Of a stretch of DNA of 29,347 nucleotides, positions 1 to 9,396 are shown piece by piece. Source of the stretch: an uncultured Bacillota bacterium (GTDB lineage Bacteria > Bacillota_I > Bacilli_A > RFN20 > CAG-631); contig CABUID010000020.1 in the NCBI GenBank assembly GCA_902491575.1, positions 1 to 29,347 on the forward strand, read 5' to 3'. The notes below the pieces were generated by a model. That model searched no databases. It was not told the DNA's origin and was given only the letters and a program-made list of their open reading frames with translations. A program made the position numbers and the translations under genes. Positions within the stretch are counted from its first letter, which is position 1, and every line of letters starts with the position of its first letter.

Positions 1-29
1 ACCCATAATCATTCTCTGAATATGGCATA

Positions 30-1355
30 TTATTTTTTTTGTTTCCATACACCTTTTTTCCATCGGAAGCAAAATATAATCGCACGACATATTTCATCTA
101 ATGACATCGATATCCAAACACCTGCGATACCTAAACGCAATACAATTCCTAAAAAATAACTTCCAACTACTGCTACAAACCAGCAAAAAATAATCGCTAA
201 AATTGTCGGAAATAATACATCTCCACTCGTTTGCAAAGCGCGAACCAACACGATATTGATAGCCCTTCCCACTTCCAAAGCAATTTCAATCAACATAATT
301 TGCTGACAAAGACGTATGGCTTCTTGATCTTTTGTAAAAAAACGAAAAATATATTGAGCTAATACAGCTTGCAAAACAGCTAAAGAAATGGAAACTATCA
401 AAGATAAAATAACGGTATTCTTAACGAGTAAATTTGCTTCTTCTTTTCGATTTGCTCCTAAATATCTACCTAATAATATTTGCATTCCTTGTGATATACT
501 CGATGTAAAAATATAAGTAAATTGAATCATAATCGATGTATACGTTTTAGCGGTTGGAGCAGCAAAGTTTAGTTTTAAACCAATGATATTAATAAAAGCT
601 AAAATGACAATTTGAGAAATCGAATAAGATAAAGATTCACCTGCAGAAGGTAAACTTAATTTCAATAATTTTTTTAATTCTGACCACGAAGTATGAAAAA
701 CTTCCTTTATATGAAAATGAATTTTCAATAAACGTTTTATTATAAAAAATAACATTATACATCCTATTCCTCTCGATATAACCGAAGCAATAGCAACACC
801 TTTTGCTCCTTCAATCTTAAAAACATATAAAAATAAAGCGTTTAAAATAACATTGATTATATTAAAAATCACAGATGAAATTAAACTTTGTAAAACATAT
901 TCATTACTTCTTAAATAAGATGATAAAGATAAAATTATGGCTTGTAAAAACAAAAAACCACCATTAATTTTAAGATAAAGGATAGTTTCATCAAAATAAG
1001 CCTCATTCACATTCATCGCATAAAAAATAGGCTTTGCAAAAATAAGCAATAAGCCTCCAAGAATAAAACCTAAAAACAAATTAAAATAAAAGGAAATGGC
1101 ATAAATTTTCATTTCACTTTGTCGATCATTTGCTCCTTTATATTGGCTAATTAAAATAAGACTTCCGGCTGCTAATACCGAAATCGACACGGTTAACATT
1201 TCCAAAATAGAATTAGCTTGATTAATTGCATTGGCAGAATAGTCGTTTCTTACCATTACTTTATCTACATTACCTAATAGAATTTGTAAAACTAATTCTA
1301 AAAAAATGGGAATTGTTAATTTAATTAGTAAACGCATATCCATTTTTTTTGCCAT
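30..1355 (-). CDS. MATE-family multidrug/cation efflux transporter
   Basis: This 441-residue polytopic membrane protein has about 12 hydrophobic segments in two similar halves, the usual size and layout of MATE (multi-antimicrobial extrusion) transporters. These export drugs or metabolites in exchange for Na+ or H+. Family-like stretches are the first helix (IPIFLELVLQILLGNVDKVM) and the loop SSYLRSNEYVLQSL. The reading frame stays open upstream to 1382, but I chose the ATG at 1353-1355 because AAGGTG lies six bases before it. The gene follows the HAD hydrolase on the same strand after a 53-base gap that contains TATAAT-like boxes, so it may have its own promoter as well as read-through from the operon. 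The family call is secure; the substrate cannot be told. Confidence 0.9.
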   Translation of the reverse strand: MAKKMDMRLLIKLTIPIFLELVLQILLGNVDKVMVRNDYSANAINQANSILEMLTVSISVLAAGSLILISQYKGANDRQSEMKIYAISFYFNLFLGFILGGLLLIFAKPIFYAMNVNEAYFDETILYLKINGGFLFLQAIILSLSSYLRSNEYVLQSLISSVIFNIINVILNALFLYVFKIEGAKGVAIASVISRGIGCIMLFFIIKRLLKIHFHIKEVFHTSWSELKKLLKLSLPSAGESLSYSISQIVILAFINIIGLKLNFAAPTAKTYTSIMIQFTYIFTSSISQGMQILLGRYLGANRKEEANLLVKNTVILSLIVSISLAVLQAVLAQYIFRFFTKDQEAIRLCQQIMLIEIALEVGRAINIVLVRALQTSGDVLFPTILAIIFCWFVAVVGSYFLGIVLRLGIAGVWISMSLDEICRAIIFCFRWKKGVWKQKK

Positions 1356-1408
1356 GTTTTTCACCTTCATTATAAATATCAAAATATATTATAAAGTAAA
1401 TTATAGCG

Positions 1409-2017
1409 TTACCATTTTAATAATTCCTGTAAATTATGAATTTTATATTCACAATCTACCTTTCCAAATCCATAAGAGGCATGAATAAAGGTTACTTTTG
1501 CTTCTTCTGATGAAATTTTATCTTTGATGGTATCCCCAATATAAACCGGATTTTTTAATTGATATTTTTCAACAAGATAATGAATGTTTTCTCCTTTTGT
1601 CAAACCATTACTTGAATTGACTGTTTCTATAAAATATTTTTCATAATGAAAATGTTTCAAAAAAACTTCAATATACCCTTTTAAGCAATTACTCACAATA
1701 AACAATGAATATTTTGAAGATAAATCCATTAAAAATTTTTCATTTGGAATATAAGTATCTCCCATTTCTTTTTCTAAATAGTCGATTTCTTCAGCACTAC
1801 AAATTTCAATTCTTTTTTGCGCTTCATTTTCATTTATATTTGGAAATAAAACAACTCCAATATCATGACTATTTAAGCCCATGACATTTTGAATCTCGTC
1901 TTTGGTAAAAGTTCTTTCCCAATTATATTTTTTACAAGTCATATTCCATGATTTTGTAATTTGACTTACAAAATTAACTAAAGTTCCATCCATATCAAAT
2001 ATCATTGCATCAATCAT
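1409..2017 (-). CDS. HAD-superfamily hydrolase, phosphoglycolate-phosphatase/beta-phosphoglucomutase-like
   Basis: A 202-residue haloacid-dehalogenase hydrolase. Motif I is FDMDGTLV near the N terminus, with the nucleophile and acid Asp in DMD. Motif II is IVSN, the motif III lysine is in GLTKGE, and motif IV is GDTIKD. The cap between motifs I and II is helical, as in subfamily I phosphatases acting on small phosphorylated metabolites. The start is the ATG at 2015-2017, preceded by GGAGAAGG. Its ATGA overlaps the TGA stop of the metallophosphatase by four bases, so the two are translationally coupled. With a nucleotidase next door, dephosphorylation of a nucleotide or sugar phosphate is a reasonable inference, not a demonstrated role. 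Confidence 0.85.
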   Translation of the reverse strand: MIDAMIFDMDGTLVNFVSQITKSWNMTCKKYNWERTFTKDEIQNVMGLNSHDIGVVLFPNINENEAQKRIEICSAEEIDYLEKEMGDTYIPNEKFLMDLSSKYSLFIVSNCLKGYIEVFLKHFHYEKYFIETVNSSNGLTKGENIHYLVEKYQLKNPVYIGDTIKDKISSEEAKVTFIHASYGFGKVDCEYKIHNLQELLKW

Positions 2018-3408
2018 ATTTCCTTCTCCCATCTTTTTTGATTTATATAAATATAAGAAGATTCATCTTGTAACGCCTCGATAATTATTTCCTTAATGGT
2101 TTGAGCAAGAATATGACCATCTTTATTCTTTCCTAAAACTTCATAGCCCATTCCCCTTAGGAAATAATCCGACGTTACAATTTTATAATATTTTTCTGTT
2201 TCTATCAATTGATTATTGATAAAAAACTGTAGTTTATTAGGGAATGATTGCTTTATTTTGCAATTGTAAGAAACATGTAATTTTCCTAAAAATGCACCTC
2301 GAAATCCAGGTCTTCGATAATGGTCATGACATTTTTCTTGTTTCGTTGACATATTTAAAGCTTGAATAATAATTTTCCCTTGAACAGCCATTGTTGAAAC
2401 ATACAAGGGACTATTACAAACTTCAAGTATATCTTTCATAGATATTTCTCCTGCTTTCAAATTTGCCTCTGTTAATCCAGAATTTACAAGAGCAAAATCA
2501 CACTCAAAATGATTTTTCATATAATCTGCCAATAAATTGGTAAAATTGCATTCTTGATCAATGGAATACTCTAAATTGACAGGTATGCTCAAGATTGGTT
2601 TTGATAAATTATAAATAGCCATTTCTTTATATTGATTAAAAAGGACAGATAATTCTTTATCAACAGATTTACTTTCATCCATTGCAATATTTTGATCGGT
2701 CACTTGTATTATTTTATGCTGTTGAATGAAAACATCCATAACCCCCACATGCGAACCACGAACCCCAGATTGATGAATGTAGGTTTCATTGACCTTTACA
2801 CAATTCATCACATGATGAGAATGTCCTGAAATGATTATATTGATTTCTGGAATAGATTGACTCATTAAAATATCCGTTTTTAGTCCCAAATGAGAAAGTA
2901 AAATAACAAAATCAAATTTTCCTTTATTTTTCTGAATTTCTTCTTTAATGTACGTAAAAGGTTCAAAAGCTACTATACCATAATTTTGATAATAAGCATT
3001 ATAAGAGGGCAAATAAGGAGATACCCCAATAATCAAAAAAGTCTCCTCATCGATTGTTTTAAAAACAGAGGGTTTCAAGCCTTTTATTTTTTGACCATCT
3101 TTACAAAATAAATTACATGACAAAATATTGACCAAACCATAATTACAATTTTCTTCAATGATATTTAAATTTTGGAAACCTTCATTATTACCAATGGTTA
3201 ACGCCGTATAATTTAATTGATTTAATAGTTTCAAACCGATATATCCTTTGGTTCCTAAAGTAATCGATGAAGAAAAATCATTAAAATCTCCCGCATCAAG
3301 TATGATTTCATGACCATTTTTTAATGACTTTATCTCTGCTGCTATCTTTAAAAAATTATCATAAGAGGAATGAATATCATTTGTATGTATAATTCTTATT
3401 TTTTTCAT
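2014..3408 (-). CDS. Cytoplasmic 5'-nucleotidase/UshA-like metallophosphatase (YunD-like)
   Basis: About 464 residues: an N-terminal calcineurin-type metallophosphatase domain (about 1-240) and a C-terminal 5'-nucleotidase substrate domain (about 270-450). Metal motifs are D11-I-H13, GD41, N74, SHLG 172-175 and GHSHH 195-199. There is no signal peptide, unlike periplasmic UshA, so the enzyme should be cytoplasmic like Bacillus YunD, which it matches in size. The family's GNH(D/E) block reads GNNE at 73-76, so the usual catalytic His is Asn. The start is the ATG at 3406-3408 or the TTG one codon upstream at 3411; AAAGG precedes both. It is 20 bases downstream of the SpoIIE phosphatase and overlaps the HAD gene, so it lies inside the operon. 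Confidence 0.85.
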   Translation of the reverse strand: MKKIRIIHTNDIHSSYDNFLKIAAEIKSLKNGHEIILDAGDFNDFSSSITLGTKGYIGLKLLNQLNYTALTIGNNEGFQNLNIIEENCNYGLVNILSCNLFCKDGQKIKGLKPSVFKTIDEETFLIIGVSPYLPSYNAYYQNYGIVAFEPFTYIKEEIQKNKGKFDFVILLSHLGLKTDILMSQSIPEINIIISGHSHHVMNCVKVNETYIHQSGVRGSHVGVMDVFIQQHKIIQVTDQNIAMDESKSVDKELSVLFNQYKEMAIYNLSKPILSIPVNLEYSIDQECNFTNLLADYMKNHFECDFALVNSGLTEANLKAGEISMKDILEVCNSPLYVSTMAVQGKIIIQALNMSTKQEKCHDHYRRPGFRGAFLGKLHVSYNCKIKQSFPNKLQFFINNQLIETEKYYKIVTSDYFLRGMGYEVLGKNKDGHILAQTIKEIIIEALQDESSYIYINQKRWEKEI

Positions 3409-3428
3409 CAAACTTTGCCTTTCTATTT

Positions 3429-4607
3429 TTAAAAGTAACTAACCTTTATATTTTTCCCTGTTTCTTTTAAATTTGCAATTAATTCTTCAATAATTTTCAT
3501 TTTAGTTTTTTCTAATAAACGATTGGATCGATTTTGATAAATAGGATTGACGGCGCAACCGATAAAAAAATCAATATCTGTTGCTTCTTCAAAGAGAAAA
3601 CGTGCAAGCTGACTAGCGCCATCTTCCATATAAAACCATGTGAAATAATCTTGATTATCTTTTAATAAATTTTCGGAATATTGCAAAACTTTATTTAGTG
3701 TGACGGCTCCTTCTGTTACTAAATCAACCCCATCGATTATGGAAATAGGAGGTATATCCTCTGCAGGACTTTCTTTTAATACCATTAAATCTTTTTTTAA
3801 ATATTGAGCAACCATTTGACTTGTACTACCACCGCAAACAATATGCTTACCTTCCTTTGAAAAAAACAAAGATAACATTTTTTCATCATCTGCCTTATTT
3901 TCAGATGGACCTATTAATACATTAATATGATTTCTTTTTCTAATTTTTAAAACTGCACAAGTCACATCATCACTTGGTTTTTTTCCATATAAAGTATTCA
4001 CATAATCGATTAAAACCGTTGCTATGGATTTTGCCGAAGAATTTTCATCATAAAAACTTTCAGCATAACTATAAATTTGCGGCAAATCCCAATCATAGTT
4101 TAAATTTTGATCTTGCCCTGCATAAATCATTCCATCACTCATCAAAAATAAAGTATCATTTTCTTCCATAATTAATTTTGTATAATAAATCTTTTTTTGA
4201 GCAATTTCATCACATTTCATCGATAATTCTTTTACTTTTCCATTATGGATTAAAAAAGGCTTAGGATTATCATAATTGTAAATTTCAACATATCGATTTT
4301 CAATGACTTTTGCAATCGTAAAAGTGGAATAAGCTACTTTTCTTTCTTTGCAAACCGGTAAAGCTTCCATAACCGCTTTTACACATTCTTCTAATGAAAT
4401 ATTATTGGCCATCATAGTGGATATCATTTTTGCAGTTAATGTCGACAAAATATTAGCCTTTACACCACTGCCCAAGCCATCTGCTAATACTAAAACACTT
4501 GTTTGATTATTAGGTCGAACAATTTGAATATTATCTCCACATAGTTGTTCATTTTCATGGTTAAGTGATACATAACCTATATCACAGATTTTAAAATTAC
4601 TCATCAT
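3429..4607 (-). CDS. SpoIIE/PP2C-family serine phosphatase linked to the hydrogenase-like sensor
   Basis: A 392-residue protein with a PP2C/SpoIIE phosphatase domain over about 1-225. Metal-binding acidic residues are GD25N, ADGLGSG 42-48, SDG 157-159 and DD 213-214 (DDVTCAVL). A second domain (about 225-392) has no recognised fold but is typical of the SpoIIE-like proteins encoded beside PAS [FeFe]-hydrogenase-like proteins. It should remove phosphate from Ser/Thr on a partner, perhaps an anti-anti-sigma-like protein, but no such partner is in the window. The start codon lies 11 bases inside the end of the upstream gene and has no good ribosome site of its own, which implies translational coupling. 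Two adjacent ATGs (4607 and 4604) are possible starts. Confidence 0.85.
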   Translation of the reverse strand: MMSNFKICDIGYVSLNHENEQLCGDNIQIVRPNNQTSVLVLADGLGSGVKANILSTLTAKMISTMMANNISLEECVKAVMEALPVCKERKVAYSTFTIAKVIENRYVEIYNYDNPKPFLIHNGKVKELSMKCDEIAQKKIYYTKLIMEENDTLFLMSDGMIYAGQDQNLNYDWDLPQIYSYAESFYDENSSAKSIATVLIDYVNTLYGKKPSDDVTCAVLKIRKRNHINVLIGPSENKADDEKMLSLFFSKEGKHIVCGGSTSQMVAQYLKKDLMVLKESPAEDIPPISIIDGVDLVTEGAVTLNKVLQYSENLLKDNQDYFTWFYMEDGASQLARFLFEEATDIDFFIGCAVNPIYQNRSNRLLEKTKMKIIEELIANLKETGKNIKVSYF

Positions 4608-6273
4608 TTTTTAAGGTATCCTTTAATGATAATAAAGCCACCTTCGTTTCGGCAGCACTTTCCCCCAATAAAGAAGCAATTTCTTGAACTGTTCGCATGT
4701 TTTTTTCAATTACTTCATTCGTGATTTCCATTGATTTTTTTAATATTTCATTTCTTTTCTCTGTATTTTTTTGTTCGGCAGTAATATCTCTCATAATCGA
4801 AATTAAAATATCGAATTTTTTATCATAAATAATGGTTGTTTCAACATATTTATCATAATCAAGCAAATATTGTTTTTCATCTTTGATAATTTTATCCTCT
4901 AAAGCATCTAAAAATAAATCAGGTGCTAATAAAGTCGTTATATTTAACCCAATTAAATGTTTTGCCTCTTCAACATTGACTAGGCGGCACATCGCTTTAT
5001 TAATTTGTTGTATTTCTAATTGTGTGTTTAAAACCATTATACCATTAGGCGTGTTTTTAACGATATTATTTGAAAAACTGGCTGCCTTTTCCATTAAATA
5101 AGGCAAACACATTTCTTTTACTGCTTTTCCTTGGAAAATAGCAATTGCTTTATCTTTACAAGATGGATAACCGCAAGAACCACAATTGAATTCTTTTTCT
5201 TTTGATGTTTTCCCCATTTCTTTTAAAATTCTTTCTATCTCTGAATCGCTTGGAATATTTTTGATGGATAAATCCTCTTTATATACATGATAAATATTAT
5301 CGTTTTCTACTTGGAAATCTTTCATTCCTGCATTTTTTTTAATTTGGATATATCCATTTAATAAATGAGTATCTTTCAAGCTCATTGCTGGACCATTAAT
5401 ACAACTGCCACTACAAGAAGACATCTCAATGAAACATTTTTTTAAATTTCCTTTTTTAATTTCTTCTAAAACTTGAATAGCATTTTCTATCCCACTTACT
5501 GATAAATATTCATATTCTTTATTGTCGCATTTCATTGTCTTTAAAATTCCACCATCAATTGGAAATAAACGTGCCTTTGAATTTTCAATAAGTTTTTTAT
5601 TTTCATCTTCTTCTATTTGAAGGTCTTGATTTTTTAACCATTCATCCAATTCTAAAAACGTCAAAGCATAATCCACATAATGTTGTTCGTTTTTATCTAC
5701 TTCATCTTTTTTAGCAATGCAAGGTCCAATAAAAACTACATAAGCATCGGGTTCTCTTTTCTTAATGTTTTGACCATGCGCTAACATAGGTGATAATACC
5801 TTAGCTAAATAAGGAAGACATTCTTGATAGTGTTTTTGAATTAATAAATTTATACTATGACAACAAGAAGAAATGATTATCTCTTGACGATTTCTTAAAA
5901 TCATTTCATCATAATTATTTTTTACTATAGTTGCTCCAACAGCGGTTTCTTCCACATCATAAAAACCCAATTGTTTTAAAACTTTTTTCATAGTATTTAT
6001 CGAACAATTCGGATAATTTGCAATAAAAGAAGGTGCTAAAGAAACAATAACTTTTTTACCTGAATGGAGAAGATTTTGCACCTCTTTTAAATCATTACGT
6101 ATAATTTTTACTTTTTGTGGACAAGCCAAATAACATTTACCACATAAAATACAATCCTGGTGAATAATAGAAGCTTGATCGTTTGAAAAAGAAATGGATT
6201 TTGTTGGACAACCTCTTATGCATTTATAACAATTTTTACAATCATTTTGCAAACTTTCTAAAGCATAATTCAT
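4597..6273 (-). CDS. Sensory HfsB-type [FeFe]-hydrogenase-like protein with PAS domain
   Basis: 558 residues. Domains in order: two [4Fe-4S] ferredoxin motifs (C12/15/18/22 and C41/44/47/51); an H-cluster-like hydrogenase domain with SCC (137-138), GPC185 and CSGSC (287, 291) as variants of the three H-cluster motifs; a further Fe-S domain (C364, C367, C372, C389); a PAS domain (about 405-500); and a C-terminal helix containing LLGESAAETK. This is the architecture of group C/HfsB-like [FeFe] hydrogenases, thought to sense H2 or redox state rather than make H2 in bulk. The L3 motif reads CSGSCINGP instead of the catalytic CxGGCxxGGGQP. The start has a perfect ribosome site (TAGGAGGT, eight bases before ATG). 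It is the first gene of its operon, behind the promoter at 6313-6341. Confidence 0.9.
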   Translation of the reverse strand: MNYALESLQNDCKNCYKCIRGCPTKSISFSNDQASIIHQDCILCGKCYLACPQKVKIIRNDLKEVQNLLHSGKKVIVSLAPSFIANYPNCSINTMKKVLKQLGFYDVEETAVGATIVKNNYDEMILRNRQEIIISSCCHSINLLIQKHYQECLPYLAKVLSPMLAHGQNIKKREPDAYVVFIGPCIAKKDEVDKNEQHYVDYALTFLELDEWLKNQDLQIEEDENKKLIENSKARLFPIDGGILKTMKCDNKEYEYLSVSGIENAIQVLEEIKKGNLKKCFIEMSSCSGSCINGPAMSLKDTHLLNGYIQIKKNAGMKDFQVENDNIYHVYKEDLSIKNIPSDSEIERILKEMGKTSKEKEFNCGSCGYPSCKDKAIAIFQGKAVKEMCLPYLMEKAASFSNNIVKNTPNGIMVLNTQLEIQQINKAMCRLVNVEEAKHLIGLNITTLLAPDLFLDALEDKIIKDEKQYLLDYDKYVETTIIYDKKFDILISIMRDITAEQKNTEKRNEILKKSMEITNEVIEKNMRTVQEIASLLGESAAETKVALLSLKDTLKNDE

Positions 6274-6312
6274 AATTCTTACCTCCTATTATTCTTTTTA
6301 GAATACATTAAT

Positions 6313-6341
6313 AATATAATCTTTTTTTATCTTTTCTTCAA
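6313..6341 (-). promoter_or_regulatory. Sigma-A-type promoter of the hydrogenase-like/SpoIIE operon
   Basis: On the minus strand, a -35 box TTGAAG (6336-6341) and a -10 box TATATT (6313-6318) are separated by exactly 17 bases. The predicted transcript starts about 30-35 bases before the hydrogenase-like start codon, close to its AGGAGG site, so the leader is short. Confidence 0.65.
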
Positions 6342-6492
6342 TGGATATTTATTGTTATTCTACGCAAAACAACCCATCTAATTTTAAGTAAAACTATCAA
6401 AAATATTTTTTCAATGTTAAAAATCAGTTATTTTATATCAAAAAGTATAAATTAAAAAATTAATATCAAAATAAAAATGGAGGTTGTTATTT

Positions 6493-6933
6493 ATGAAAAA
6501 AGAAAACAATGAAATAAATGTACTAGATGAATTAAACAAAGGTGCCTGTATGGGTATGGATGCAATTCATTTTGTTTTAGAAAAAGTGGATGATAGTGAG
6601 TTAAAAAAAGAGTTAAATAATCAATATAAAAAATATAAATTAATTACAGATGAAATTTGTGATTTATATTCAGAGTATAACCCTACAGATGAACCACATA
6701 AAACGAACACAATGAACAAAATGATGACTTGGTATGGAATTGAAATGAAAACGATAAAAGATTCTAGCACTTCTAAAATCGCAGAATTAATTTTAAAAGG
6801 AACGAATATGGGAATTATAGAAGGAAGAAAACTTTTAAATCACAATGACACAGATAAAAATGTTTATCATCTAATTCAAGAATATGTTAATATGCAAGAA
6901 ATGGCAGTTGAAAAACTAAAACAATTTTTATAA
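6493..6933 (+). CDS. Small helical protein, ferritin-like/DUF2383-like (conserved hypothetical)
   Basis: 146 residues, all predicted helix, with repeated Met-Gly motifs (GACMGMDAI near the N terminus; GTNMGIIEGRKLLN later) and a KLKQFL end. The pattern recalls four-helix PA2169/DUF2383-type proteins common in anaerobic Bacillota, but I cannot name a function. The frame opens at a TTG (6484), but the ATG at 6493 is the better start because GGAGG ends ten bases before it. The gene stands alone on the plus strand, divergent from the hydrogenase-like operon across about 220 bases that should hold both promoters. It ends at a bidirectional terminator. Confidence 0.75.
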   Translation: MKKENNEINVLDELNKGACMGMDAIHFVLEKVDDSELKKELNNQYKKYKLITDEICDLYSEYNPTDEPHKTNTMNKMMTWYGIEMKTIKDSSTSKIAELILKGTNMGIIEGRKLLNHNDTDKNVYHLIQEYVNMQEMAVEKLKQFL

Positions 6934-6958
6934 TCAATACTACAAATGAAAGTTACAA

Positions 6959-6993
6959 AAAATCCGCTATAATTTCCGATCATAGCGGATTTT
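6959..6993. terminator. Bidirectional intrinsic terminator between convergent genes
   Basis: A perfect 12-bp stem pairs 6959-6970 (AAAATCCGCTAT) with 6982-6993, with an 11-base loop. The A/T flanks give a T tract on both strands, longest (six T) on the minus strand. It serves the plus-strand small protein gene and the minus-strand dehydrogenase gene, which converge here. Confidence 0.9.
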
Positions 6994-7016
6994 AGTATTT
7001 TCATTTAACTTTCCTA

Positions 7017-7703
7017 TCATTCAATGCGATTGATGGTTATACTAGAAGTATAAGAAGTATCTCTTTCCATAACTGTATCCAAAATGACCTTCGATACTTC
7101 TTCAGGTTTCATAAATTTTTCTACATTTGGATTTAATCCACAATCCGATGTCCAAAATGGCGTATTCATTCCTCCAGGATAAACTCCTATAATATGAATA
7201 TTACTTTTTTTATAATATTCTTGCAAAGCTTCTGTAAATCCTCTAGCTGCCCATTTTGATGCACAATAAACGGATTCATTTGCATTTCCTTTCAAAGCGG
7301 CTGTAGACATAATATTAATAATGGTTCCACCATTATTCATTATTTTACAGGCTTCATAAGTCATCAACATTAAACCAACTGTATTGGACTGAAAAGATTG
7401 TTGAATTTTTTCTAAGTTCATGTCTTTTGGTTCACCAAAAATAGCAACACCTGCACAATTAAATAAATAATGGACATAATACTTTTTATTTGTTAAATCT
7501 TCAAAAACATGTTTTACAAAATTCTCATCCGCAATATTACCAGTATAATAGATGATTTCATGGTGAATTTCTTTAATCATTTTTAATATTTTACTTTCAT
7601 TTCGAGAAATTACACATACCTCCATACCTTTTTCTAATAATCCTTTTACCAATTCTTTTCCTAGTCCGGAAGCGCCTCCAGTAACAATACTAATTTTTTT
7701 CAT
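7017..7703 (-). CDS. Short-chain dehydrogenase/reductase (SDR)
   Basis: 228 residues of classical SDR type. The nucleotide-binding Rossmann motif TGGASGLG is near the N terminus, NCAG marks strand 4, the catalytic serine is in INIMSTAA, and the catalytic YCASK (Tyr-x3-Lys) follows. A PGG motif after strand 6 is also present. It should catalyse NAD(P)-dependent reduction or oxidation of an unknown small substrate in the cytoplasm. The open frame begins at a TTG (7724), but AAAGGAG lies just before the ATG at 7701-7703, which I take as the start. A TATAAT-like box at about 7750 on the minus strand could drive it. It converges on the terminator at 6959-6993 and looks monocistronic. Confidence 0.9.
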   Translation of the reverse strand: MKKISIVTGGASGLGKELVKGLLEKGMEVCVISRNESKILKMIKEIHHEIIYYTGNIADENFVKHVFEDLTNKKYYVHYLFNCAGVAIFGEPKDMNLEKIQQSFQSNTVGLMLMTYEACKIMNNGGTIINIMSTAALKGNANESVYCASKWAARGFTEALQEYYKKSNIHIIGVYPGGMNTPFWTSDCGLNPNVEKFMKPEEVSKVILDTVMERDTSYTSSITINRIE

Positions 7704-7878
7704 TTTTTTCTCCTTTTTATCCAATATTAATTAACTTCATTTTTATCATTATAACATTTTCATAAAAAAAATAATTGTTCGAAAAGAAACTTTTTAATTC
7801 TATTCATAAAATTCTACGAGTCAAAATAATAAAAAAACTTAAAATCGCATAAAATAATTCAGAAAGGAGTCATAAATT

Positions 7879-8454
7879 ATGGAAATTCAATCTTTAATTT
7901 ATTTACTACTTTTTTTATTTGTTATCACTCCTTTATATGTTTTTTTACGAATAATGTATATACGCAAAAAAAATAAAAATATATATTTTTTTCGTGAAAT
8001 AGGACTTTTCTTATTCATTGCTTCCATTTTCGGAATACTTTATTTTACGATTTTACCTAATTTTCTAATGGTTAATGAACAATTATATATTACCTTTAAA
8101 AAGGAACAACATCATAACAATATTGTTCCATTTAAAACGATTAAAAATTTAATTTCTTTATTGAAAAATAAACGCTTTTTCAATTATGCTTTTACTAATC
8201 TATTTGGTAATATTTTTTTATTTCTTCCATTTTCTTTTTTGTTTTATTGTTTATTTAACCAGTTCAAAGGCTATCAAATTCTATTTATTTCCTTAATTTT
8301 TTCAATAATTATTGAATTACTTCAAATTCCTATGCAAAGAATTTCAGATATCGATGATGTCATTTTAAATAGCTTAGGTTCTTTTTTAGGTGTTATGATA
8401 GGTTTTATCATCTTAAAATTTTTTCAAATACAAAAAAGAAAATCGAATACCTAA
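7879..8454 (+). CDS. VanZ-family membrane protein
   Basis: 191 residues with about five hydrophobic segments. The VanZ signature is clear: NIVPFKTIKNL, then NLFGNIFLFLPF, then IELLQIPMQRISDIDDVILN and a final GSFLGVMIGF helix. VanZ-like proteins are small integral membrane proteins linked to low-level glycopeptide resistance and envelope functions; the molecular activity is not established. The start ATG is preceded by AAAGGAGT at good spacing. It stands alone on the plus strand and converges on the hydrolase gene. The 150 bases after it show no strong terminator, only a weak A/T hairpin near 8490. Confidence 0.85.
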   Translation: MEIQSLIYLLLFLFVITPLYVFLRIMYIRKKNKNIYFFREIGLFLFIASIFGILYFTILPNFLMVNEQLYITFKKEQHHNNIVPFKTIKNLISLLKNKRFFNYAFTNLFGNIFLFLPFSFLFYCLFNQFKGYQILFISLIFSIIIELLQIPMQRISDIDDVILNSLGSFLGVMIGFIILKFFQIQKRKSNT

Positions 8455-8604
8455 TTCTTTAAGATGAATTCTAACTTATAAATCAAGCAAATAAGATGAT
8501 AATCTTTATATAATTAATGAAAATCTTTAAAAATTTAGCCCTTTCAATCGATCCATACATTAAACAGTTTATCTTTCAATGATACGATAAAAGTTAATAT
8601 CTTA

Positions 8605-9327
8605 TTATTTATTTAAAATAGAATCGAGAATATATTTACCATATAGTTTTTTCATAGAATAAGTCAAATCGCAATGTCCTCTATTTAAAACAACATCAAA
8701 GGTTATTGAAAAACCATTTGCTTTCATTAATTCTACAAATTTTCTTGAATGTTTATCTATGTTTACATCCATATCCTTATCACAATGAAAAATATGATAG
8801 CTCACTTTAGGTAACTTGTTTATTATATGTATAGGTGAAATTCTTTTCAATGCATCTTTGATATTTCCTTCTTCGTTAGCTACTGCACTATATAATGTTC
8901 TTGGCAAGTCTACTCTTTCAGTAAAATGATAAACCACATCACATACAGGACAATTCACTACGCAAGAAACAGGTGTTTTTTTTGCATAAGCCATATATAC
9001 TAAAGCTGATTGCCCACCCATGCTTCCACCAGAAGATACCAAAGGGATATCGGGTGATAAATTGAATTTATCAAGAATAACATCTATAATTTCATCGGTG
9101 TATTGCACAGCTTGTTGATTCATCCATGACCAAGGATTATTATAAGGAATTACATATAAAATGCCTTGTTCTCCAAAATATTCTCCTTCAGTTATTTCGT
9201 TTAAAAACATCGAAGTGCTTCCCAATCCAAGAAAACGAAGAACAATCCCTTTAATTGGCCCCACTAAAACTTTATCGTTTAAATAAGCAAATTGACTTAT
9301 ATTTTCGCTATTCATCATTTTTTCCAT
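8605..9327 (-). CDS. Alpha/beta-hydrolase fold protein (S9-like esterase/peptidase)
   Basis: 240 residues. The nucleophile elbow GGSMGG is near residue 108, the likely acid Asp lies in FHCDKDMDV, and the catalytic His is in NRGHCDLT near the C terminus, giving a complete Ser-Asp-His triad in the order expected for an alpha/beta hydrolase. There is no signal peptide. The N-terminal third is polar and does not match a named subfamily, so the substrate is unknown. The start ATG has AAAGGTG five bases upstream, and a TATAAT-like box lies about 30 bases further up. It follows the CPBP protease gene on the same strand with a 69-base gap, so co-transcription is possible. Confidence 0.8.
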   Translation of the reverse strand: MEKMMNSENISQFAYLNDKVLVGPIKGIVLRFLGLGSTSMFLNEITEGEYFGEQGILYVIPYNNPWSWMNQQAVQYTDEIIDVILDKFNLSPDIPLVSSGGSMGGQSALVYMAYAKKTPVSCVVNCPVCDVVYHFTERVDLPRTLYSAVANEEGNIKDALKRISPIHIINKLPKVSYHIFHCDKDMDVNIDKHSRKFVELMKANGFSITFDVVLNRGHCDLTYSMKKLYGKYILDSILNK

Positions 9328-9396
9328 ATTTTCACCTTTTATTCTACACTTTTCATTATAAGATAAAACTACGATATTATCTAGTTGAAACTTGTT

